Positions 1-5,765 of a stretch of DNA of 13,053 nucleotides are shown here, one piece after another. This DNA is from CAUZJO01 sp963580245. Lineage in GTDB: Bacteria > Sumerlaeota > Sumerlaeia > MVZB01. How positions within the stretch are numbered: the first letter of the stretch is position 1; each line of letters starts with the position of its first letter. Where the stretch lies: assembly GCA_963580245.1 (NCBI GenBank), contig CAUZJO010000132.1:1-13053 (forward strand), written 5' to 3'. The position numbers and the translations under genes are program-made. The notes beneath the pieces are model-generated. The model was not told the origin of the DNA. It saw only the letters and a list, made by a program, of their open reading frames with translations, and did not search any database.

Positions 1-1
1 C

Positions 2-1042
2 GTGGCAAGGGGGTGGTCTGCACTACATGGGCATGTCAGAGACGGATTTGAACAAAATCAATCCTCCGTATCGTGCGATCACCCGAAAAATCACCCGACT
101 GAAGCAAGTACTGCGGAAAATGGGCTAAAGATCGGCGCGGTGACGGTCAAGGTGCTGGGCAAGAATCACTGGCAAATCCGTTACCACGATCCCGCGAGCG
201 GAAAGGACGTGCGGCGGCGGCTTTCGGGATTGTCTCAAAGCGAGGCCCGAGGGGTCGCGGGGAGCATCAACCATGAGCTTCTGGCCAAAGGGGGCTTTGT
301 ACCTGGGAAGGCGGCGGCCCCGACGATTGCCGAGGGGCTGGCCGAAGCCATCCGGTTGGCCAACACCCTACCTGAAACCGAGCGGGAACGGGCGTGGCGG
401 GCCTCAAAGTTCGTCAAGTGGCTGGCCGAGCATTACCCCGGCGTCCAGACGTGGGACCAGTTACGGCCCGCGATGGTGCAAGCCTACGCCGTGGAGCGTG
501 AGCGGGGCGAGAAGGCATTCGATACCGTCCGGTTGGATTTAGCCCCCGTCAAGTTGACCTGGCGCTACATGGCCGAGAACTACCCCGATCAGGTCCGGTC
601 TCCGACGCGGATCAAACTCAAGGCCCAGCCCAAGCAGGAGATTGAATGCCTTGAACCGCTCGAGGTGGCGGCCCTGCTCGATTGGCTCCGGGGAAAGGCC
701 TCGGACCTGTGGTCGATGGCCTGCCTGCAGGGGCTGGCCGGGTTGCGGCCGTCGGAAGCGGCGGCGATTAGGCTCCAGGACGTGGACTTCGCGCGGCAAA
801 CCGTCGAGGTGACCGACACGGGCAATCATCGCCCCAAGAACCGGAATTCATACCGCGTGATACCGGTGTGCGGGGAGGTCGCCGCGGTGCTGAAGACGGC
901 TGTGGCTAATCAGGGGGTGCGTCCCGCCACCGGCGAATTGTTCACTAACGGGTGGGGTAACCTATGGGAGCGGACGACGCTGGGACACCAGTGGACCCGG
1001 ACCTTGAGATGGGCGGCGCGTGAGCTGAACCGCCCCCGCTAG
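2..1042 (+). pseudogene. Tyrosine recombinase/integrase, N-terminal part (frameshifted gene)
   Basis: This is the first 346 residues of a phage-type integrase, which would cut and rejoin DNA at short attachment sites. The arm-binding-like N-terminus has W57, R60, Y61 and GK around residues 57-68. A helical core-binding region spans about 105-200, and the catalytic domain starts near 215. Catalytic Arg I is R249 in GLRPSEA and the beta-hairpin Lys is probably K279 in PKNRNSYRVIPV. The frame stops at TAG (1040-1042), before the HxxR, His and Tyr that the family needs; these lie in the next frame (1048-1287). The reading frame is open to the window edge, so the 5' end is uncertain. The first 46 residues look unlike integrase, and GTG at 140 (V47) is a more natural start. 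The family is certain; whether the gene works is doubtful. Confidence 0.85.
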
Positions 1043-1047
1043 CCCGA

Positions 1048-1287
1048 GTGCAGGCCCACAGGCTACGGGCGGCCTTCGCGACAATGGCGGGCCAAGCGGG
1101 TAGTGGCGACCGGGTGCTTAAAGCCTACCTAGGACATTTCCCGAAGGATGTTCTGGGCAAGCATTATCGCAAGATCGATCCGGCCGAACTTCGAGCGGTT
1201 TCAAGCCTGATGGGTGGATGGAGGGCCAGAATCAATGATTTGGATTCTGGCAACATCCTGGCAGCCCGCCAAATCGGTGGGTTGTAG
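1048..1287 (+). pseudogene. Tyrosine recombinase/integrase, C-terminal catalytic part (frameshifted gene)
   Basis: This is the rest of the integrase that begins at the window edge, in the -1 frame. It carries the missing catalytic residues: H4 and R7 (HRLR, the HxxR box), H30 in YLGH, and nucleophile Y40 in KHYRKID. Neither fragment can recombine DNA alone. The open frame runs back to 1024, so the two frames overlap across the C5 tract at 1032-1036. Loss of one C there, or a ribosomal -1 shift, explains the split. No separate start is likely; GTG at 1048 is only the first in-frame start-like codon. The last 27 residues lie in an 87-bp tail-to-tail overlap with the minus-strand gene, and may be extra to the original protein. 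Confidence 0.8.
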
Positions 1288-2421
1288 AATGTTGGGTTTA
1301 TCAGGGTTATGGGGTGGATGCCACTGGCCCATGTAGCCGGGGATATTGAACTCGTCGCCGTGGTGTTTGAACGGCATGGGGTTGGTGCCGAGGAACACGC
1401 AGTAATCCAGCAGGTAATCGAAGGCGGGATCGGGCAGCATCACTTCGGGGCGCGCTTTGATTCCCAGCTCGGGGGCGAGGCGGTCGGGAATCCAGCGGTT
1501 GCCCGAGATGATCGGTCCGATCTCCCAAATACCGGTGATCCGCCCCAGCCGTGAGACGTCGATCGAACGCATGTTCCAGCCGTGCGAGGGATCGAATTTG
1601 ACGCCGATCGAGATTTGGGTCGGGCTGTCGATGACGGCGCGAAAGTAGAGCAGGTTGCTCGCCGGCCCGCCGTAGCGCGCCCCGTCGCCGATCCAGATAT
1701 GAGGGACTTGCCAATCGCCGGCAGCCGCGTGGGAATGCCGCTGCTGGGCATAATCAAACTCGGTTTCGGCGTCGCCCGCCGCCGGCGCGTCGCCGACCAG
1801 ATCGCCGCGGCAATACACCAGATACGTCTCCGGTGATGGATGGGTCGGCGTCTTCAGTTGCGGCAGGCCAAGCCCGACCTCGCCGTAATTGCCCAGGTGG
1901 ACGGCGAAGAGCTGGACCGAGTGGGTGTCGGGCGGCGACTGGGCGCGGTCTTCGGGCCAGGATGCGGGATCGGAAAACGTCAGCGCGACGTTCATCCCGA
2001 TCGCGTAATTGACCTGGGTCGGCGTGCGGCCGGTGGTGGCCGAGAAGTTCTGCATCCACGAGCATTGAAACTGCCAGGGCGTGGGGTAGTCGTCGATCTT
2101 GATGGGCCGCTCCAGGACGCCCTTGATGTCCTCGCCCTGGCCCGCCTCGTAGATCGCGATGAGGCCGGGATGCTGCGCCGTGCTGAGGAGCTTGACGTTT
2201 GTGGCCGGGATAAAGACCCACGGGTCGGTCGGGCCGTCGGGTTCGCTAAAATGCCGGCTCAGTTCGCGGATATAGGGGCCCGATTCAGATGGACCCCCCG
2301 CGGCCTCCAATGGAATCCACGCCTGAGCTAAACACCCAAATAAGAGAGAACCCCACAAGACTGTCGCCGTCTGTTTCATTTTCGTTTTAAAGTCCCCTTT
2401 CATCTCTCGCATCGATAACAT
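1201..2421 (-). CDS. Predicted secreted or lipoprotein of unknown family
   Basis: I do not recognise this protein. The longest frame starts at ATG 2421 (406 aa). The in-frame ATG at 2379 (residue 15) is a better start because it puts a signal peptide at the N-terminus: MKQ, then a hydrophobic stretch TVLWGSLLFGCLAQAWIPL, then a small-residue site near LEAAG. The LFGC could also be a weak lipobox. The mature protein is rich in Trp, Pro and Asp and has about four Cys (QFQC, VYC, DYC, AGC), so disulfides are possible. There is no further membrane segment. The middle looks beta-rich, as in carbohydrate-binding or jelly-roll proteins, but this is only an impression. It is transcribed away from pcrA and converges on the integrase remnant, overlapping it by 87 bp. 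Codon and base use match the neighbours. Confidence 0.7.
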   Translation of the reverse strand: MLSMREMKGDFKTKMKQTATVLWGSLLFGCLAQAWIPLEAAGGPSESGPYIRELSRHFSEPDGPTDPWVFIPATNVKLLSTAQHPGLIAIYEAGQGEDIKGVLERPIKIDDYPTPWQFQCSWMQNFSATTGRTPTQVNYAIGMNVALTFSDPASWPEDRAQSPPDTHSVQLFAVHLGNYGEVGLGLPQLKTPTHPSPETYLVYCRGDLVGDAPAAGDAETEFDYAQQRHSHAAAGDWQVPHIWIGDGARYGGPASNLLYFRAVIDSPTQISIGVKFDPSHGWNMRSIDVSRLGRITGIWEIGPIISGNRWIPDRLAPELGIKARPEVMLPDPAFDYLLDYCVFLGTNPMPFKHHGDEFNIPGYMGQWHPPHNPDKPNILQPTDLAGCQDVARIQIIDSGPPSTHQA

Positions 2422-2551
2422 CCATGGGAGCCGACTCGCCGGCCCCGAGGGGGGGCAATATCTACCTGAACTTTCTCTGAAGGGCGCATCTTACGGATTC
2501 GCGAGATCCACCCTTGCCGGCCAGAGGCACGAATCAAATGTGCCCCCATGC

Positions 2552-2643
2552 TCGACCCCGCAGGGGTCGAATGTGATTAGCCGTGGGTGACAACCCACGG
2601 CTCGCGGTCGCCATGCCACGACAACCCTGAAAGGGTTGAACAA
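2552..2643 (+). repeat. Three-hairpin repeat element, copy 1 (plus orientation)
   Basis: Three perfect hairpins follow each other. Hairpin B has arms TCGACCCC and GGGGTCGA (2552-2559/2563-2570) around loop GCA. Hairpin A has arms AGCCGTGGGT and ACCCACGGCT (2579-2588/2593-2602) around loop GACA. Hairpin C has arms CAACCCT and AGGGTTG (2622-2628/2632-2638) around loop GAA. Every hairpin has a CCC/GGG core next to a short loop. A diverged inverted copy lies at 2661-2751. The style resembles REP/BIME-type or MITE-like intergenic elements; no mobilising gene for them is in the window. Confidence 0.8.
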
Positions 2644-2660
2644 TAATAACGTGACGCGGC

Positions 2661-2751
2661 CTGTTCGACCCTTCCAGGGTCGTGACGTCTTGGGGTCCCG
2701 CATCCAGGGGTTGTCACCCCTGGCTATTCATATTGCTCCCCTTCAGGGAGC
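2661..2751 (-). repeat. Three-hairpin repeat element, copy 2 (inverted)
   Basis: This is the reverse complement of copy 1. Hairpin C lies at 2666-2682 (CGACCCT, loop TCC, AGGGTCG), hairpin A at 2704-2723 (CCAGGGGT, loop TGTC, ACCCCTGG) and hairpin B at 2735-2751 (GCTCCC, loop CTTCA, GGGAGC). The hairpin centres mirror copy 1 about position 2652 with equal spacing. An ungapped 80-nt alignment to copy 1 (2563-2642 against 2741-2662) gives 57 identities by hand count. Several differences are paired, so the stems are kept. Confidence 0.8.
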
Positions 2752-2773
2752 CGAGATCGGAGTTGTGCTCCCA

Positions 2774-2797
2774 GCCCGTGGGTGTATCTCACGGAGC
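2774..2797. repeat. Degenerate copy of hairpin A
   Basis: Arms CCGTG (2776-2780) and CACGG (2790-2794) surround a 9-nt loop. The outer GCC and GAGCC resemble the A hairpin of the neighbouring elements (GCCGTGGGT...). It looks like a decayed fourth copy, but could be chance in GC-rich DNA. Confidence 0.35.
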
Positions 2798-2827
2798 CGT
2801 ACGATGCCCCCCTCACCCGCGCGCGAT

Positions 2828-2857
2828 TTGACTTTGGTCCGACCCGAAGACTATATT
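2828..2857 (+). promoter_or_regulatory. Sigma70-type promoter for pcrA
   Basis: The -35 box is TTGACT (2828-2833) and the -10 box is TATATT (2852-2857), with an 18-bp spacer. Transcription would start near 2863-2865, leaving about 80 nt before the pcrA ATG. It is the only good match between the divergent genes on this strand. Confidence 0.6.
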
Positions 2858-2943
2858 GAACCCGTAAGTCCCGCCACCCAAGGGCGGCCCGCGTTTCGAT
2901 TCGACGTCTTTCTTCTCCGATCCCTTCGCACGAGTTCACGGTA

Positions 2944-5196
2944 ATGGTTGATTTTCCCGATCTGCTCCAGAATCTCAATCCCCAACAGCGCGCGGCGGTG
3001 ACGACCAGCGACGGCCCATTGCTCGTGATCGCCGGGGCCGGGTCGGGCAAGACGCGCGTCATCACCCACCGCATCGCCTGGCTGATCCGCGAGCGCGGGG
3101 TGGCCCCGTGGCAGGTTTTCGCCGCCACGTTCACCAACAAGGCCGCCGAGGAGATGCGCGGCCGCGTGGGGATGCTGCTGCCGGGGGCCGACCTGGCGCG
3201 CCTGTCGATCTCGACGTTTCACTCATTGTGCGTCGGCATCCTGCGCCGCGAGGCCCATCACATCGGCCTGACCAACCGCTTCACCATCTGCGACGATACC
3301 GATCAAATCGCGCTGATCAAGGATTGCCTGACCAACCTGGAAGTCCCCGCCAACGCCGTGCGGCCCGAAGAGGTCCGCAATTACATCACCTCGGCCAAGA
3401 TCATGATGCTCGGTCCCAAGGAGGCCCAGCGTGATCTCAACCAGGAATACGGGCCGCTCCTCAGCCGGGTATACGCACGCTATCAGGAGCGGTTGATGGC
3501 CAATGACGCGGTCGATTTCGATGACCTGCTGCTGCACGTCGTTCACGTCTTCCAGAACCAGCCCGACGTGATCAAGCACTACCGTAGCCGCTGGAGCTAC
3601 GTGTTGGTGGATGAATATCAGGACACCAACCGCGTGCAGTTCGAGCTCGTCCGCCTTTTGGCCGCCGATCACCGCAACATTTGCGTGGTGGGCGACGAGG
3701 ACCAGAGCATCTATTCGTGGCGCGGGGCCGAAATCGAAAACCTGCTGAAATTCTCCGAGCAGTTTCCCGGCGCCGAGCTGATCCGGCTCGAACAGAACTA
3801 CCGCTCGACCGAGGCCATCCTGCGCGCCGCCAGCGAGGTCATCCGACACAACTCCCAGCGCATGGGCAAGGACCTGTGGAGCGAGCGGGGACTGGGAGAG
3901 CCGATCACGACCTTCACCGGTCTTTCCGAACGCGAAGAGGCTGCTCTGGTCGTCGAGACGATCTTCTGGATACGAAATCTCAAGGGCATCCCGTTCCGGG
4001 GGATGGGCGTCTTTTACCGCGTCAATGCGCTTTCGCGCGTGCTTGAGGACCAGCTTCGCGTGCGGGGGATCGCGTACCGCGTGATCGGCGGGATCAAGTT
4101 CTACGACCGCGCCGAGATCAAGGACCTGCTGGCCTACCTGCGCCTGTGCGTCAATCCGCGCGACGGGGTGGCACTGACCCGCATCATCAACAAGCCGACG
4201 CGGGGGATCGGCGCCAAATCGGTGGCCAAGTTGTTCGCCGAGTCGGTCAAGCGGGGCGTCTCGCTGTGGGAATGCCTGCTCGCGGTGCGCGACGAGAAGG
4301 AGTTCGACATCTCGAAGAAGGCGCGCGCCGGGATCGCCGACCTGACCCAGAGAATCAAGGACTGGGGCGAATACGCCCTGGATCATCCCCCGCGCGAGGT
4401 GCTCGAACGGATCTTGCGCGAGACAAATTACGAGGCGTCGCTGGGCAAGGGGAGCGACCTGGAGATCATGTCGCGCCGCGAGAACCTCGGGGAGCTGCTC
4501 TCGGCGCTCGATGAGTTCTACGCTCAGGACCCGGGGTCGGATCTGGGGATGTTTCTTGAGCGCGTCGCGCTGGTCAACGCTCAGGACGATCTGACCGACG
4601 AGGACGCCGTCTCGCTCATGACGCTCCACTGCGCCAAGGGCCTGGAGTACCAGGTGGTCTTCATCGTCGGGATGGAGGAACCGATCTTCCCCAGTCGTCG
4701 CGCGGTGACCGATCAGGGGCACTTCGAGGAGGAACGCCGCTTGTTTTACGTTGGGATCACCCGCGCCAAGGACCTGCTGTTTCTCTCGCGGGCCGATAGC
4801 CGCAGGCTTTATGGCCGGCCCGCCTATAATACTCCCTCCCTTTTCCTGCGCGAGGTGCCCGGCGACTTGACCCGCACGCTCGAGGAAGCGCGTCATCAGT
4901 GGAGCGAAGCCGCCAGCCTGCGCGATCAGCAGATGAGAGGCCCGCGTTCCGATCACGCCCACGCGCTGCGCGAACCGCTCGATCTGGCCACCAGCGCGGT
5001 CGGGGTCGGGGGCGGTCGATTCGCGATCGGCGAGCGCGTCCAGCATGACCGACTGGGGGAGGGCGAAGTGGTCGGCGTCTCCGGCGATGGCGACCGGCGC
5101 AAGATCTCGGTGCGGTTCGACGCGGGCCTGGAGCTGGAACTCCTCGAACGCTACGGCGGCCTGGAGCCGGCGGACGAATCGGACTTGCCCTATTGA
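2944..5196 (+). CDS. pcrA: ATP-dependent 3'-5' DNA helicase, PcrA/UvrD family
   Basis: This is a superfamily 1A helicase that unwinds DNA in nucleotide excision and mismatch repair, removes RecA from DNA and clears replication blocks in the cytoplasm. The 750-residue length is normal. Motifs in order: Q motif LNPQQRAAV (11-19), Walker A AGAGSGKT (30-37), Ia ATFTNKAAEEM (61-71), Ib STFHSL (90-95), II VDEYQDTN (222-229), III VVGDEDQSIYSWRGA (248-262), IV LEQNYRST (282-289), V MTLHCAKGLE (559-568), VI EEERRLFYVGITRAK (595-609). A Tudor-like tail, seen in PcrA proteins for RNA polymerase contact, starts near 696 (GERVQHDRLGEGEVVG). ATG 2944 lies 11 codons before the Q motif, as expected, though no strong Shine-Dalgarno precedes it. 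It appears to be a single-gene unit bracketed by hairpin elements. pcrA and uvrD are not separable by motif alone. Confidence 0.96.
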   Translation: MVDFPDLLQNLNPQQRAAVTTSDGPLLVIAGAGSGKTRVITHRIAWLIRERGVAPWQVFAATFTNKAAEEMRGRVGMLLPGADLARLSISTFHSLCVGILRREAHHIGLTNRFTICDDTDQIALIKDCLTNLEVPANAVRPEEVRNYITSAKIMMLGPKEAQRDLNQEYGPLLSRVYARYQERLMANDAVDFDDLLLHVVHVFQNQPDVIKHYRSRWSYVLVDEYQDTNRVQFELVRLLAADHRNICVVGDEDQSIYSWRGAEIENLLKFSEQFPGAELIRLEQNYRSTEAILRAASEVIRHNSQRMGKDLWSERGLGEPITTFTGLSEREEAALVVETIFWIRNLKGIPFRGMGVFYRVNALSRVLEDQLRVRGIAYRVIGGIKFYDRAEIKDLLAYLRLCVNPRDGVALTRIINKPTRGIGAKSVAKLFAESVKRGVSLWECLLAVRDEKEFDISKKARAGIADLTQRIKDWGEYALDHPPREVLERILRETNYEASLGKGSDLEIMSRRENLGELLSALDEFYAQDPGSDLGMFLERVALVNAQDDLTDEDAVSLMTLHCAKGLEYQVVFIVGMEEPIFPSRRAVTDQGHFEEERRLFYVGITRAKDLLFLSRADSRRLYGRPAYNTPSLFLREVPGDLTRTLEEARHQWSEAASLRDQQMRGPRSDHAHALREPLDLATSAVGVGGGRFAIGERVQHDRLGEGEVVGVSGDGDRRKISVRFDAGLELELLERYGGLEPADESDLPY

Positions 5197-5459
5197 TAAA
5201 TCGCCGGCCGAAGAGGCGCATGACGCGAAGAGCAATCAATGCTAATGGGAATATGCAATCCTATCGATCGATGATGGCTCGTTATTGGGCGCCTCTAAGA
5301 ATTCAGTCCCGGCAGGGACGATTGCTTTCAGCCCGCCACGCAAGTGGCGGGTAATCAAGCCCATAATGATTTGGAGTCCCGTAGGGACGATTGCAAACCG
5401 CATTTTTTAAGGTTCCCTTGTGTGTGTTGATCGAGTGAATCGAGGGCAAACCATCTTTC
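5197..5459. other. 263-bp intergenic region with a hairpin element
   Basis: No gene is seen. The stretch holds an inverted repeat AGAGGCGC/GCGCCTCT (5212-5219/5289-5296), a three-hairpin element (5305-5396) and a T6 run at 5403-5408. The T run lies about 14 nt after the last hairpin, too far for a standard intrinsic terminator. I find no convincing promoter for the genes that follow. Confidence 0.7.
5305..5396 (+). repeat. Three-hairpin repeat element, copy 3
   Basis: It has the same order as copy 1. The first hairpin is GTCCC, loop GGCA, GGGAC (5306-5319). The second is CCCGCCAC, loop GCAA, GTGGCGGG (5332-5351). The third is GTCCC, loop GTA, GGGAC (5376-5388). The first and third hairpins share their right flank GGGACGATTGC. 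The gap pattern is short then long, as in copy 1. Between the first two hairpins, CGATTG...AGCC parallels CGAATG...AGCC of copy 1. Confidence 0.65.
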
Positions 5460-5762
5460 ATGCCTCAATGTGACTACTGCCGCGGACTGATCGCCAAGGA
5501 CGTGCATCCCTACACGTTGCGCCTGGAATTATTCCCCGCGATCGAGCCCTCTCTCGAAATAAGCCAGGAAGACCTGGAGATCGATTTCGAGGCCGAGATG
5601 AAACGGCTCATCGAATTGATGGAATCGATGGACGCGGGCCAGGTCCAGCAGCAGGAACAACTCATGTTCGTCGCCCACAGCTTCACGCTGTGCCCCGCGT
5701 GCCGCAACAAGCTCGCCGAGCAGCTCGAAACGCTGCTTCCACCACCCAAAAGCGATATGTAA
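5460..5762 (+). CDS. Small CxxC/CxxC protein, probable zinc-binding
   Basis: This 100-residue protein has two cysteine pairs, CDYC (4-7) near the start and CPAC (78-81) near the end. Four Cys arranged like this usually bind one zinc. Between them lie HPYTLRLELFP (16-26), probably a beta strand, and an acidic helix-rich stretch (EDLEIDFEAEMKRLIELME, about 37-55). Small proteins of this design occur in Planctomycetota-type genomes as conserved hypotheticals; that is memory of style, not a search. The function is unknown. It ends 3 bp before the next open frame, so the two are probably co-transcribed. GAGGG at 5442-5446 is a rather distant ribosome-binding candidate. Cysteine spacing and codon use support it as real. 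Confidence 0.75.
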   Translation: MPQCDYCRGLIAKDVHPYTLRLELFPAIEPSLEISQEDLEIDFEAEMKRLIELMESMDAGQVQQQEQLMFVAHSFTLCPACRNKLAEQLETLLPPPKSDM

Positions 5763-5765
5763 GAC

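Larger units (their letters stand above)
2422..2943. other. 522-bp intergenic region with hairpin elements and pcrA promoter
   Basis: No gene is convincing here. From left to right it holds an upstream stretch of the minus-strand secreted-protein gene with a G7 run near 2449-2455, a block of six short perfect or near-perfect hairpins (2552-2751) arranged as two inverted three-hairpin units, a degenerate hairpin (2774-2797), and the promoter plus roughly 80-nt leader of pcrA. It separates two divergently transcribed genes. Confidence 0.8.

Noticed and set aside
33..128. Short frame and a motif GACGGATTTGAAC that looks like the T-arm of a tRNA gene read on the opposite strand, next to an integrase
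   Set aside because: The five bases on each side of the loop do not pair, and no acceptor stem or anticodon arm can be built. At most it is a decayed attachment-site trace.
2552..2751. CRISPR array
   Set aside because: The repeats are inverted hairpins with differing arms, not identical direct repeats with unique spacers, and no cas gene is present.
3223..5235. Long open frame on the minus strand opposite pcrA
   Set aside because: It lies opposite a gene with all helicase motifs. The translation has no domain logic, and such shadows are usual in GC-rich genes.
5376..5408. Intrinsic terminator formed by the last hairpin of element copy 3 and the T6 run
   Set aside because: The T run begins 14 nt after the stem, and the stem is part of a repeated element that occurs elsewhere without T runs.
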